A stretch of DNA of 64,000 nt. It comes from Algoriphagus chordae. GTDB lineage: Bacteria; Bacteroidota; Bacteroidia; Cytophagales; Cyclobacteriaceae. The translations under genes and the position numbers were made by a program. The notes under the pieces are model-generated. The model had not been told where the DNA came from. It did not search any database and saw only the letters and a program-made list of their open reading frames with translations. Of this stretch, positions 8,637 to 17,352 are shown piece after piece. How positions within the stretch are numbered: position 1 is the first letter of the stretch; each line of letters begins with the position of its first letter. The stretch lies in the NCBI RefSeq assembly GCF_003254055.1, contig NZ_QKZT01000017.1, forward strand, positions 59,456 through 123,455, given 5' to 3'.

Positions 8637-9221
8637 ATGAAAAGTCCAATAACTTTCCTTTTTCTACTTTGTTTTCTTGTAGCTCTACAAGCAAATGCAC
8701 AACATAAAGGTTCGGGATTTGGACTGAAAGGGGGCTTGAGCTACAATACATCGGGGAAATATTTTAAGGATGCAGGTTCCATTTGGAAAGATCCAGGAAG
8801 TTCGGCTGGTTATCAGATAGGCGCTTTTTACAAATTGGCTTCCTATGATATATTCCTACGTCCGGAGTTAGTGTATACACACAGCAAGTTTGATACGGGG
8901 CTGGGGGCTATCAAGACCAATCGCCTAGATGCGCCAGTAATGGTGGGACTACATCTTTTTAAGATTTTCAGCATAGTGGGCGGACCTTCTTTTCATTACA
9001 TTTTGGATGACAACTACGATGATTTTTTTGACAGTCCTTCGAACAAGGATGTGCTTTTTGGTTACCAGTTTGGCCTAGGTATAAACTTTGGGCCAGTGGG
9101 CTTAGACCTGCGCTATGAGCGTGTGATGAATGATCAGAAATTGAATCTGGATCAGGTGCTCAAGCGAAAGGATGATTTTCGCTCAGAGCAAGTGGTTTTG
9201 GGACTGAGTTATCAGTTTTAA
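8637..9221 (+). CDS. Small outer-membrane beta-barrel protein (PorT-like)
   Basis: A 194-aa protein with a clear signal peptide (cleavage after LQANA) and a glycine- and aromatic-rich strand pattern (GFGLKGGLSYNTS, GYQIGAFYKL, VGLHLFKIFSIVGG, LGINFGPVGLDLRYE). It ends in LGLSYQF, a typical outer-membrane C-terminus. It matches the outer-membrane beta-barrel group common in Bacteroidetes; the specific role is unknown. ATG 8637 is preferred to 8544 because it places the signal peptide at the N-terminus. It is convergent with the SGNH hydrolase gene, 11 bp apart. Confidence 0.8.
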   Translation: MKSPITFLFLLCFLVALQANAQHKGSGFGLKGGLSYNTSGKYFKDAGSIWKDPGSSAGYQIGAFYKLASYDIFLRPELVYTHSKFDTGLGAIKTNRLDAPVMVGLHLFKIFSIVGGPSFHYILDDNYDDFFDSPSNKDVLFGYQFGLGINFGPVGLDLRYERVMNDQKLNLDQVLKRKDDFRSEQVVLGLSYQF

Positions 9222-9232
9222 ATTGGGGCGTT

Positions 9233-9880
9233 TTACTTCATAAAGGGAGTGAAAATCTCTTTCCAAAGTTCATAACCTTTTTCGTTCATGTGGAGATTGT
9301 CTCCTATGAAAATATCAGCTCTAGGCTTTCCGGTATCATCTAGCATGATATCCCACACATTTACAAAATTCACCTGATCATGAGTCGTGGCATATTGGCG
9401 AATTAAATCATTGAGTGCCTCATAAGATGTTTTCTTTTCCCAGCGAGATGGACTTGGTTTTGCAGCGATTAAGTTCACGATTGCGTTTGGATACTTCGCG
9501 TGGATTTTCGAAGTAAGTTCATCTAGGTTCTTCATGATAAGGGAGACTTCTTGTCCGGCATTTATATCGTTATCACCTTCGTAGATGAAGACCTTTGCTG
9601 GTTCGAATCTTAATACTGTTTTATCCAAATGCATCAACAATTGATCGGCTTGAGATCCCCCAAAGGCGGAGTTGATAATGGGTGTATTAGGGAATTGCTC
9701 TTGAAGATTTTTCCACATTCTTACACTAGAACTCCCCGTAAATACAGCGCTTCCTTTTTCCCAGCCTGCGGCGTCGATTTCTTTTGCTCTATTATTTACC
9801 TCCTCCTGAAATGGCAGTTCCTGAGCAAAGCTGAATTGGATCAGAAAGATTAAAACGAAAGCTGATATTAATTTCTTCAT
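9233..9880 (-). CDS. Secreted SGNH/GDSL-type hydrolase
   Basis: A 215-aa protein with a signal peptide (cleavage after FSFA). SGNH blocks are visible: block I FTGSSSVRMW with the nucleophile Ser, block II NSAFGGSQ with the oxyanion Gly, block III YEGDNDIN with Asn, and block V GDNLHMN with the Asp-x-x-His pair. It is probably an esterase or acetylesterase in the periplasm or outside the cell. The substrate cannot be told from the sequence. Confidence 0.88.
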   Translation of the reverse strand: MKKLISAFVLIFLIQFSFAQELPFQEEVNNRAKEIDAAGWEKGSAVFTGSSSVRMWKNLQEQFPNTPIINSAFGGSQADQLLMHLDKTVLRFEPAKVFIYEGDNDINAGQEVSLIMKNLDELTSKIHAKYPNAIVNLIAAKPSPSRWEKKTSYEALNDLIRQYATTHDQVNFVNVWDIMLDDTGKPRADIFIGDNLHMNEKGYELWKEIFTPFMK

Positions 9881-10176
9881 AGATTAAATATAGTCAAGCA
9901 AATAGTAATTCCTTGAATCTGAGATTTCAAATTATTGATTGATAGCATGGAACCTGATCAAAATCGTGCAGCTAACGAGCATTTTCGTACAGGTCGTACA
10001 AAATCTACTTTTGACCTCTGAATTGGCTAGGGATTTTTTCATCACAGCAAATGCCCTCTAATTGGACGTAATGAGGGTTTTTCCAAGCTTTCGTCACAAT
10101 TCTCTTCTGTACTTAGAAATACTGTGTTTTTGGTGAAGTTTTAGCGTTGTGTATTTGAGTCAACCAATTACTGTTT

Positions 10177-11292
10177 ATGAATAATATTACTCGCTTTTTC
10201 TGGTTTTGCAGCGGCGCTAATCTCTCCCTACTTAAGAGATCACCCACTGAATCAAATAAATATGTAGGTATTGGAGCTACGGTCTTTTTCACTGGAGTCC
10301 TAGCTGCTTTGGCCGCAGGTTATGCTCTGTTTACGGTTTTTCAATCCATTTGGCCAGCTATCTTGTTTGGATTACTTTGGGGTTTGATGATCTTCAATTT
10401 GGATAGGTTCATCGTTTCAAGCATGAGAAAGAAAGAAAAGGCTTGGGCTGAGTGGAAGCTCGCCATTCCTAGATTGGTGCTGGCAGTATTGCTTGCTTTG
10501 GTGATCTCAAAGCCGCTAGAATTGAAGATGTTTGAGCGGGAAATTGATCGTAAGATTGATGAAAAAAGAACTCAGTTTATCACTGATTCTAAATTGAACC
10601 TGGCAAAGGGTTTTCCCGAGATTCAAGAGTTAGAAGCCAAAATTGATACAGTCCAAGCTGAAGTGGCGGCCTTTGAAAGCTATAGAAATCAACTCCAAAC
10701 TGAATATGATGCAGAACGATTTGGAGAAAAAACGGCGAGTACCAGTGGTATAGTCGGACTGGGAACAAATGCTAAGAAAAAGGAAGAGCAACTCGATGCA
10801 GCTCAAGTGACTCTCGATGAGCTGAGACTTAGAAGTCAAGTACGAATTGATACGCTTGAAGCTCAGATTCGTGAGTTTATCGCCTTACGTCAGGCTGAAT
10901 TTGAAAAGCAGCAACCAGGCATTGAAGGCTTCGATGGATTAGCCGCAAGGATGGAAGCTTTGGATGCATTGACTAAGGAAAGTTCCGCAATGGCGATGGC
11001 AAATATCTTCATCATGTTACTTTTTGTAGCGATTGAGACTGCTCCGATTTTTGTGAAGTTGATTTCACCACGTGGGCCTTATGATGAGTATTTGGAACTT
11101 CATGAAGACAAGGTTCGGCTGTTCAAAGGTGAGAAATGGACTTTTGCCAAGGGAGAATCAGAAGCTAGAGTTGGATATTTCCACGATACTCATTTCTACG
11201 CTACGGATCTACAGAAGGAAAAAACCAATCGAACAAACAAGGCTCAAACTGAATCGGAGATTTCTAGAATTGAATCTGAATTTAAGCTTTAG
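10177..11292 (+). CDS. DUF4407 membrane protein with long coiled coil
   Basis: A 371-aa protein. The N-terminus is FFWFCSGAN followed by paired transmembrane segments (~30-80), a third near 95-112, then ~120 residues of charged coiled coil (ELEAKIDTVQAEVAAFES and onward), and a fourth transmembrane segment near 270-292. This is the DUF4407 arrangement. The function is unknown; homologues have been noted beside contractile or secretion-related genes, but nothing of that kind is present here. The 300 bases upstream contain no gene. Confidence 0.85.
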   Translation: MNNITRFFWFCSGANLSLLKRSPTESNKYVGIGATVFFTGVLAALAAGYALFTVFQSIWPAILFGLLWGLMIFNLDRFIVSSMRKKEKAWAEWKLAIPRLVLAVLLALVISKPLELKMFEREIDRKIDEKRTQFITDSKLNLAKGFPEIQELEAKIDTVQAEVAAFESYRNQLQTEYDAERFGEKTASTSGIVGLGTNAKKKEEQLDAAQVTLDELRLRSQVRIDTLEAQIREFIALRQAEFEKQQPGIEGFDGLAARMEALDALTKESSAMAMANIFIMLLFVAIETAPIFVKLISPRGPYDEYLELHEDKVRLFKGEKWTFAKGESEARVGYFHDTHFYATDLQKEKTNRTNKAQTESEISRIESEFKL

Positions 11293-11387
11293 CTAGATGC
11301 TAAATTGATAGATACTTTATCGATTTTTATGTGTTTGAAGGCTGATTTGTAGCGTCTTGCGAAAACTATAATATTCCGAGAAATTTG

Positions 11388-11418
11388 CTTTACGTATAGA
11401 AAATAATATCTTTACGTA
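11388..11418. promoter_or_regulatory. Direct repeat upstream of toxin-antitoxin operon, possible operator
   Basis: The 9-mer CTTTACGTA occurs at 11388-11396 and again at 11410-11418, 22 bp apart start to start (two helical turns). The second copy ends 16 bp before the antitoxin ATG. The spacing suits autoregulatory binding, but this is an inference. Confidence 0.35.
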
Positions 11419-11434
11419 GTTTAAATTTTGTGCT

Positions 11435-11689
11435 ATGGATACCAAAGTCACTCTGTCTTTCGACAAAGATGTAATCGATCGGGCAAAGTCTTTTGCTGAA
11501 GAAAACAACATCAGTCTTTCTAGGTTGACAGAATATCTATACACTCAGATCACCTCAAAAAACTACAAATCCCTAGAAAATTTGCCAGTATCAGATTGGG
11601 TGGATTTTGTGGCTAAAGGGCGAATCGAATATCGAAGGACTCCGAATAGAAAGGACTTGAAAGATGAATTCTTTTCTTCTAAGAAATGA
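11435..11689 (+). CDS. Antitoxin of a type II pair (DUF6364-like)
   Basis: An 84-aa protein beginning DTKVTLSFDKDVIDRAKSFAEENNISLSRLTE, which reads as a ribbon-helix-helix-like strand plus two helices for DNA binding. The C-terminal ~35 residues are charged and probably wrap the toxin. It overlaps the following PIN-domain gene by four bases (ATGA), the usual antitoxin-first arrangement. It should neutralise the PIN toxin and repress its own promoter, where direct repeats are present. Confidence 0.8.
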   Translation: MDTKVTLSFDKDVIDRAKSFAEENNISLSRLTEYLYTQITSKNYKSLENLPVSDWVDFVAKGRIEYRRTPNRKDLKDEFFSSKK

Positions 11690-12102
11690 AAGTCTTCCTT
11701 GATGCTAATGTGATCATCTCGGTGCTCAACAAAGAATATCCTTTATTCCCCATTTCTTCAAGGGTACTAAGTTTGGCAGATAGAAGGGAAGTGCAACTTT
11801 ATACTTCTCCGATTTGCCTCGCGATAGCCTTCTATTTTTCGGAAAAGAAATCTGGTGCCGAGATAGCCAAATTGAAGATAGAGATGCTGTCTAAAAAGAT
11901 TTCTATGACTACCGTGGATCAAGCTGTCAGTAATCAAGCCTTGTCTAATCGACAAGTACAGGATTTTGAAGATGGCTTGGAATATTATTCGGCATTGGGG
12001 AGTGATTGTGAACTGATCGTGACCGAAGATTCAGATGGTTTTTATTACTCTCAAATTCCTATGATGGGATGTGAGAAATTTTTGGAGGAGTACATCTTTT
12101 AG
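11686..12102 (+). CDS. PIN-domain ribonuclease toxin
   Basis: A 138-aa PIN domain. Acidic active-site candidates are Asp6 in FLDANVII, the DFEDGLEYYSA cluster (~105-115) and Asp in TEDSDGF (~125), following the PIN order of D, E, D, D. As a type II toxin it would cleave RNA with bound metal. The start overlaps the antitoxin stop by four bases, which suggests translational coupling. The RNA target cannot be predicted. Confidence 0.88.
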   Translation: MKVFLDANVIISVLNKEYPLFPISSRVLSLADRREVQLYTSPICLAIAFYFSEKKSGAEIAKLKIEMLSKKISMTTVDQAVSNQALSNRQVQDFEDGLEYYSALGSDCELIVTEDSDGFYYSQIPMMGCEKFLEEYIF

Positions 12103-12114
12103 ACTTCTGTTGTA

Positions 12115-12876
12115 CTAAATAGTTTGTGCTTTTTTCACCACCATATCCAGTTGATCCATGGTGCGGCTGACAGATTTCCATTCAGCAAAACCTACCATTT
12201 TCACCATAAATAACAAGAATTTACCAGGGTTGATCAGCTTGTTTGCCAGCTTAGCGATTTTTGAATCACGTTCCTGAATTGAAACATTCCTATCTGGGCA
12301 GGCATAATACTCTCCGGCATATTTCCATGCTCCATCTCGGGCAAGCTGAATTGAGAAATTGAGCAGCATTTCATCACGTCCTTTTGCTAATGGAATTAAC
12401 CAGCCGAAAATCGGCGAGACTGCAGAAATATTTGATTTGACACCATCGACTAGCTCTCCCAGCACCGCATTGATGTTATTAAAATCATTTTGAATGCCAT
12501 CAATAGGCTCGGTTCCCATGGTATCAGCAGCAGAAATTCCTAGGTCCAAATTGATATGTGCATTAATTCCTAAAAACAAATGCTGAAGAACCAGGTGCTT
12601 AGTGCCTTTGCTCGCTTCAAATGCTAGCAGCCAGCTATTAGTAGGGTTTTGACCAGTCTTCCATAAGTCATAGGCATGAATGAATCTACCAGCAAAAAGC
12701 ACATCAAGCTTTTCCATCCGCTCATTGTCTTCGAACTCCCGAACAAGGATACCATCTCGAATTCTGCGAGTCACTTGTCGATAGAGGATGGCGAAATAGC
12801 CAATTCGCGATTGCTTGGCTTTGCATTCGGCTACGATTTGATCCATCCGGACCAGTACTTCATCTATGGTTTGCAT
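12115..12876 (-). CDS. DUF5995 family protein
   Basis: A 253-aa, mainly alpha-helical soluble protein. It has the family features RIGYFAILYRQVTRRIRDGI, then FIHAYDLW and HLFLGINAHINLDLGISAA. The repeated His/Asp in the last segment could bind metal, but no activity is established. No signal peptide is seen. It starts 1 bp after the end of the VIT1-like transporter gene, so it is the last gene of a three-gene minus-strand operon. Confidence 0.75.
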   Translation of the reverse strand: MQTIDEVLVRMDQIVAECKAKQSRIGYFAILYRQVTRRIRDGILVREFEDNERMEKLDVLFAGRFIHAYDLWKTGQNPTNSWLLAFEASKGTKHLVLQHLFLGINAHINLDLGISAADTMGTEPIDGIQNDFNNINAVLGELVDGVKSNISAVSPIFGWLIPLAKGRDEMLLNFSIQLARDGAWKYAGEYYACPDRNVSIQERDSKIAKLANKLINPGKFLLFMVKMVGFAEWKSVSRTMDQLDMVVKKAQTI

Positions 12877-12877
12877 A

Positions 12878-13606
12878 TCATTTTTTTATAAAAAAGTTTT
12901 CAAGAATGTCACCTACATAATAGGCGACAATTGCAGCCAGAAGACCTAGAGCGACAGTTTCTGCAATACTTTTAATTGCTGATGTTTGATTTACTATAGA
13001 CTTTAAAGCTCCGATTACTACAAATGCTAATCCTGTAAGTACACTTGTCCAGAAGAAAATATTAATAGTGGATGGATAGAAAAATGTCCATAGATAAACT
13101 AGCAATGGGATAAATCCAACTATAAGAAAAGACACAAAAGTTGCTACTCCGATCTTAAACGGACTTTTTGTTTCTTCCATGAGGTTGAGTTCGTCTTTCA
13201 TCATCTCAGCTACCCAGAGGTCTTTATTGGAAGTGATTTGATCCACAACTTTTTCTAATAAGTCTCCCTGAAATCCCTTTGCCCTATAGATCTCAGTGAT
13301 CTCTTCTCGCTCCTTATCAGGAAGATTTTCTACTTCCCAGTATTCGATTGATTCGTGTTTTTTATAGTTCTCATTATCGCTTTTGGCGGATAGATATGCT
13401 CCCACAGACATGGAGAATCCATCAGCAAGTAGATTGGCGAATCCCAAAATGATAATGATGCCTGAATCCAGATCAGCTCCGAACCCACCGGCGACCACAG
13501 CAAAGGTGGTCACTGCTCCATCAATTCCTCCGTACACAAACTCGCGAAGATATTCTTGCAGTTTTTGGAAGTATTTACTCTCTTGATGGATGTGAGCTTC
13601 GTTCAT
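12878..13606 (-). CDS. VIT1/CCC1-type iron/manganese transporter
   Basis: A 242-aa membrane protein. The N-terminal signature FVYGGIDGAVTTFAVVAGGFGADL and the second segment LGFANLLADGFSMSVGAYLS are diagnostic of the VIT1/CCC1 family. A cytoplasmic acidic helical insert (~75-150) follows, as in metal-sensing forms, then three more transmembrane segments. It should move Fe2+ or Mn2+ across the inner membrane. Its start codon overlaps the dipeptidase stop by one base (TAATG), which indicates coupled translation. Confidence 0.9.
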   Translation of the reverse strand: MNEAHIHQESKYFQKLQEYLREFVYGGIDGAVTTFAVVAGGFGADLDSGIIIILGFANLLADGFSMSVGAYLSAKSDNENYKKHESIEYWEVENLPDKEREEITEIYRAKGFQGDLLEKVVDQITSNKDLWVAEMMKDELNLMEETKSPFKIGVATFVSFLIVGFIPLLVYLWTFFYPSTINIFFWTSVLTGLAFVVIGALKSIVNQTSAIKSIAETVALGLLAAIVAYYVGDILENFFIKK

Positions 13607-14769
13607 TAGTTCAGGTTTTTGAGCATGAAGTTTTTCACGTTTTCTCCCATTACGGCTTTGATCTCAGCTTCGCTAAAATCTGCATTCATCATTCCTTCTA
13701 CCAAAAGTGGGAAGCCTGTAATATCAAAAGGAACAGCAACTGCGCCATCATAATCAGAACCAAGCGCGACGTACTCAATGCCTACCAAATCACGAATATG
13801 CATAATAGACGCAATGATGTTTGGTAGCTCAGGAACTCCCACAGCTTCATCGAAGAAGGCGATTCCTATGATTCCGCCATTTTCGGCTATTTTCTGAATA
13901 TGCAGATCACTGAGGTTTCGCTGAGAGTCTAGAACTCCTATCACGCCGGTGTGAGAAACGATCACAGGCATGGTAGTCATCTCCAATACATCGTCTACTA
14001 TGGCGGGGGAGCAGTGTGCTAGGTCCACGAAAATCCCAAGTTTATTCATTTTTCTTACCACTTCTCTGCCGAACTCGGTTAATCCGTCTTGGCTTTGACC
14101 ATGGGCTGAGCCGCCAAGTTCATTGTCGAAAAAATGTGTTAGCCCTATCATCCTGACTCCGGCTTCATATACTCTGTCCAAGTTGGCGATATCACCCTCT
14201 AGCGCATGAGCACCTTCGATTCCCAGCATTCCACCTATAATAGATTTGTCACTTTTTCTGGCTTCGGTTAATCGTGCGAAGTCTGCTTTGTTTCTCACAA
14301 AAATTGCTTTTCCTTCTTCCTCTTCAATAAAGTCAGCGAGTTTTTGGGATTGAGAAAGCGTGCGGTTGATCAGGCTAAACCAGTTGGCTGGAGATTCGCC
14401 CTTGACAATGGTGAGTGGAGTAATGTTGTCAAAAGCATCTGTCGTGTTGCTTTTCATATTCTGTCCAGCCGGAGACTTTGATACGATGGTAAACATTTCC
14501 AAAGCGACATTAGCTTCTCGCATTCGCGGGAAATCTACCTGTCCACCTGTTCCCCTTTTGGTCAGATTCCTTCCCCAAAGCAATGCATCGCAGTGCAAAT
14601 CTGCAATGAAGTCCAGTCGATCGTACATCGCTTGGGCTTCTGCTGATACCGCATAGGGAGGGGGCGATTTGACTGGGTTTCTTTGAGATTCAATGTAAGG
14701 TGGTACAATCAGCGTAGCGGCAAAATAAATCAGCGCGACCACTCCCATAACAATAAATAATTTCTTCAT
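13606..14769 (-). CDS. Membrane dipeptidase, peptidase M19 family
   Basis: A 387-aa protein with an N-terminal membrane anchor (~5-23). The M19 metal ligands are visible: DLHCDALLW (His/Asp), the bridging Glu in GIEGAHALEGD, and His in DLAHCS and VSHTG. The C-terminal YVALGSDYDGAV carries the last Asp. It would hydrolyse dipeptides in the periplasm. It is the first gene of the operon with the VIT1-like and DUF5995 genes; no functional tie is apparent. Confidence 0.9.
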   Translation of the reverse strand: MKKLFIVMGVVALIYFAATLIVPPYIESQRNPVKSPPPYAVSAEAQAMYDRLDFIADLHCDALLWGRNLTKRGTGGQVDFPRMREANVALEMFTIVSKSPAGQNMKSNTTDAFDNITPLTIVKGESPANWFSLINRTLSQSQKLADFIEEEEGKAIFVRNKADFARLTEARKSDKSIIGGMLGIEGAHALEGDIANLDRVYEAGVRMIGLTHFFDNELGGSAHGQSQDGLTEFGREVVRKMNKLGIFVDLAHCSPAIVDDVLEMTTMPVIVSHTGVIGVLDSQRNLSDLHIQKIAENGGIIGIAFFDEAVGVPELPNIIASIMHIRDLVGIEYVALGSDYDGAVAVPFDITGFPLLVEGMMNADFSEAEIKAVMGENVKNFMLKNLN

Positions 14770-14942
14770 AGTAATTGATTACACTTTTGAAGATACTGAA
14801 AAAATAGCTGTCAACTGAAAATATGCTTTGTGGCAATGATAGGCAGGGATTACATTAGAAGTTTCCGTGTATTGATTGCTTCGCGATAGTTGTTTGCTGA
14901 AAAATAATTATTTGTTTTTGGGCGGTTTAAAACATTTTCACT

Positions 14943-15017
14943 ATGTTTAAAGAAGTATCAAGATCAAAAAAACAAATACACAGCAAGGATTACAAAAGTA
15001 TATTTGGTTTTAGATGA
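14943..15017 (+). CDS. Possible small ORF (24 codons) with its own terminator
   Basis: ATG 14943 opens a 24-aa basic peptide starting MFKEVSRSKKQIHSKD. It is followed 20 bp later by a strong terminator, in an otherwise empty 606-bp interval. The short transcript could encode this peptide or act as a small RNA. There is no homology evidence, so the call is weak. Confidence 0.3.
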   Translation: MFKEVSRSKKQIHSKDYKSIFGFR

Positions 15018-15037
15018 TTGACAATAGACCCACTCCA

Positions 15038-15068
15038 GGGAGCTTTTTCCAAAAAGCTCCCTTTTTTT
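15038..15068 (+). terminator. Intrinsic terminator in the intergenic interval
   Basis: GGGAGCTTTTT (15038-15048) is the exact complement of AAAAAGCTCCC (15051-15061), followed by seven Ts. No annotated + strand gene lies upstream within 700 bp, so it should end a short unannotated transcript. I see nothing recognisable in the remaining stretch to 15375. Confidence 0.85.
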
Positions 15069-15375
15069 ATGCGTATGATTTTATAGGTTTTGTTGAGATG
15101 TGGAAATGTGGTTAAAAAAATCTTTGATTTAGATCAAAATTGTGTCAACTTCTTGAAAACCGGTTAACAAGCGTTAATAAATCTGCTTTCATCCAGTTAG
15201 TGCTAAAATTTGGTATATTTTCAAAATGCCTAACTAAAATTTCGAAATAGCTCTTTTCAGTATTACAACGAAAATCCTGGTTTACGGTAGATTTTTGTGT
15301 GATTATAGTGATTGTGAGCACTTTAAACTTGGGTTTCCTTCTGTTTTTTCGACCTAAGCTGTGATTGATCCCTAC

Positions 15376-16401
15376 CTAACTTGATAATTCTGTCATTAGA
15401 CGCGTCTTTCTTTTAGCGTAACTGAAATTGGTTACGATCCTTTCCCTGTTTTTTTTCTGGGTATCAGCCTGATCATTTTTCAAAATAGGAAGCAGTATAG
15501 ATTCTAGCTGATGATAGTTTTTGGTTTTTAGGATTAGGCCATCTTCACCGATGATTTCTGGGATTGCGCCTACCGCAGAACCGATAGCTATGCAGCCACA
15601 AGCCATCGCTTCCCCTAGGGCATTTGGGAAACCCTCTGAAGTCGAAAGCTGTAGGTAAACTTGGTGTGAGTTGTAAAGTTTTAGCAAGTCTTCTCTTGAT
15701 TGTTTGCCAATAGCTCTGATGTTGGAGTAGGGTGAAAAATAGTTTTCGTCTCCCACCAAGGTAATGTTCAAATCGGGGTGCAGCGAGGCTAGCTGCTCTA
15801 TCAAATCATAACCTTTTACTATAGCTCTGGAATGTTTCGAAGTTCCTGTTGCTACTGAAATAAGCGATTTTGGTTTTCTGGCTAATCCCTGGTCTTGCCA
15901 AAAATCAGTGTCAAATCCATTTGGGACAACCTGAATAGGAGTGGTTAAGTCAGGGATTAAATTTAGTAGACCTTGCTTGGGAGAGATAGATGGATCATAC
16001 CTATATTCCTGTTTTACTAGTGCTTCTGCCACGGGGAGAATCTTACTGCAGTTTTTGAAGCTGTAAACGGTTGCTTTTCGAAGCCATTTTTTCCGAAAAT
16101 TGCCATAATCGATTTCTGGCATATTCATGCAATCTGTGCCACCGGCTTGGATGATGCATTTTTTATTAAAAAATTTTCCAAAATAGACAGGAAGTACAGA
16201 ATGATAGCCCCCAAAAAAGCAGAGGTATTGGCTAGTTTTGGATAGATTCCATAGCAGTTGAAAGAACTGTAAGATAAAGTAGAAAGGGAGTTTTATAGGG
16301 CTCTGTGTGAATTCAATTCCCTTAATAGCCATTTCTGGGCTGATCATCTTTAAGTCGCGATCGGTAAAAGCTGTACGAACGGGGTAGGTGTAGATGATCA
16401 T
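15376..16401 (-). CDS. Glycosyltransferase, family 4 (GT-B fold)
   Basis: A 341-aa retaining glycosyltransferase. The N-terminal half has the GGYHSVLPVYFGKFF region. The C-terminal half has VVPNGFDTDFW, VGDENYFSPYSNIRAIGKQ, and the donor-binding E-x7-E motif in STSEGFPNALGEAMACGC. The sugar and acceptor are unknown, but polysaccharide or glycolipid synthesis is usual for this group. The first 79 bp of this region, including its first codons, are duplicated exactly at 17274-17352. Confidence 0.88.
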   Translation of the reverse strand: MIIYTYPVRTAFTDRDLKMISPEMAIKGIEFTQSPIKLPFYFILQFFQLLWNLSKTSQYLCFFGGYHSVLPVYFGKFFNKKCIIQAGGTDCMNMPEIDYGNFRKKWLRKATVYSFKNCSKILPVAEALVKQEYRYDPSISPKQGLLNLIPDLTTPIQVVPNGFDTDFWQDQGLARKPKSLISVATGTSKHSRAIVKGYDLIEQLASLHPDLNITLVGDENYFSPYSNIRAIGKQSREDLLKLYNSHQVYLQLSTSEGFPNALGEAMACGCIAIGSAVGAIPEIIGEDGLILKTKNYHQLESILLPILKNDQADTQKKNRERIVTNFSYAKRKTRLMTELSS

Positions 16402-16405
16402 TGAT
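16327..16405. repeat. 79-bp exact direct repeat, copy 1 (start of the glycosyltransferase gene)
   Basis: Identical to 17274-17352. This copy is the functional 5' end of the glycosyltransferase gene, from the ATG at 16401 to codon ~25. Confidence 0.97.
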
Positions 16406-16434
16406 AAAAAGCAGAGGAAAATAAAAGTAAGAAT

Positions 16435-16740
16435 TTAGATCAAATTGATTCCTGTGGCTTTTATTTCCAAAGCAAATGGGTTTTTGGCATTAAAATCTTT
16501 CGTCTTAATAGGGTGGGGCTCTATTCTGAGATCTATGGATCTACGTAGTTTTCTAAGCTTCATTTGAGTTTCAAAAAAATCATCCATGTGGTCAAGGACC
16601 AATGCAATATCTAGGTCACTCTCTTCCTTTTGAGATCCTTTCGCATAGGATCCAAAAAGGAAGGCACTTCTTAGTCCGAATGCTTGAGGGATGCTTTCGA
16701 TGTATTTGTTAAGTATAGTTATAATTCGCTGATCAGCCAT
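16435..16740 (-). CDS. Minimal nucleotidyltransferase (MNT) paired with a HEPN gene
   Basis: A 101-aa protein with the MNT active site FLFGSYAKGSQKEESDLDIAL: the GS motif and the paired Asp of SDLD. A third acidic position may lie in RSIDLRI. In known HEPN-MNT pairs this protein modifies and silences the HEPN toxin with AMP. It overlaps the upstream HEPN gene by 22 bp. That partner is frameshifted, so this cassette may be dead or kept as an orphan antitoxin. Confidence 0.85.
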   Translation of the reverse strand: MADQRIITILNKYIESIPQAFGLRSAFLFGSYAKGSQKEESDLDIALVLDHMDDFFETQMKLRKLRRSIDLRIEPHPIKTKDFNAKNPFALEIKATGINLI

Positions 16741-17121
16741 TTTCTAAGCTCTTCTATTCGTTTACCCCACGTTTCCGAGAACTCCTTTGTACAAAGTTGA
16801 TGAAAATCTTTTTTATAATTAGCATAACGCACGTTCAAGTTGAAGGTAGTTATTTCATCTAGCCAATCTTTAAATTCTTCTGTGACGCTTAGATTTGTTT
16901 TAGTAGTTAATCGAAGTAAATCATGTATAAAAATCGGATGTTTTGCATTTGATCTTACATAATGAGCCTTCAATAACTTCTCGAGAACTAAATGACCTAT
17001 AAATAAGCTCCAACTATAATCTCTTGGATTTAATGAGATTTTGCAGGGTATGATAATCTTTCTCAGAAGAATCTTTCCAGTATTTTATAATGTTTGGGAT
17101 ATTTTCCAGCCTCTCCTCCAT
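16719..17121 (-). pseudogene. HEPN-domain gene broken by a one-base frameshift
   Basis: From ATG 17121 the frame reads MEERLENIPNIIKYW and onward to NLIKSK, then hits TAG. A shift of one base near 17017-17025 restores DYSWSLFIGHLVLEKLLKAHYV, which continues to EELRKWLISEL at 16719. Together the pieces give a normal HEPN domain of ~130 aa with the core helix SLFIGHLVLEKLLKA. I infer a frameshift mutation (or, less likely, a sequencing error) in what was the toxin half of a HEPN-MNT pair. The downstream MNT gene is intact. Confidence 0.85.
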
Positions 17122-17170
17122 TTCTCAAGATAAAGAAAAACGATTATAATATCATTTTTCGTAATAAATC

Positions 17171-17282
17171 AAAAAAGCTCAACCTATCGCAGATTGAGCT
17201 TTGATTATCTTAGACTACCAAGTCTACGATCTTACCTGGCACAACAATGATTTTCTTAGGAACTTTTCCTTCGAGCCATTTC
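17171..17282. repeat. Duplicated leuS 3' end with its terminator (diverged copy)
   Basis: Matches 17999-18123: the leuS terminator hairpin plus the last ~25 leuS codons on the minus strand. There are seven substitutions and one ~14-nt gap. It is not translated as part of any gene. At 17274-17282 it runs, through the shared 9-mer AGCCATTTC, into the duplicated glycosyltransferase start. Confidence 0.92.
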
Positions 17283-17352
17283 TGGGCTGATCATCTTTAA
17301 GTCGCGATCGGTAAAAGCTGTACGAACGGGGTAGGTGTAGATGATCATTGAT
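17274..17352. repeat. 79-bp exact direct repeat, copy 2 (orphan glycosyltransferase start)
   Basis: Identical to 16327-16405. It holds the glycosyltransferase ATG (17346-17348) and ~24 codons, then switches into leuS-tail sequence. Its ATG overlaps the hepT stop as ATGA, which suggests that hepT and a glycosyltransferase were once translationally coupled. Confidence 0.97.
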
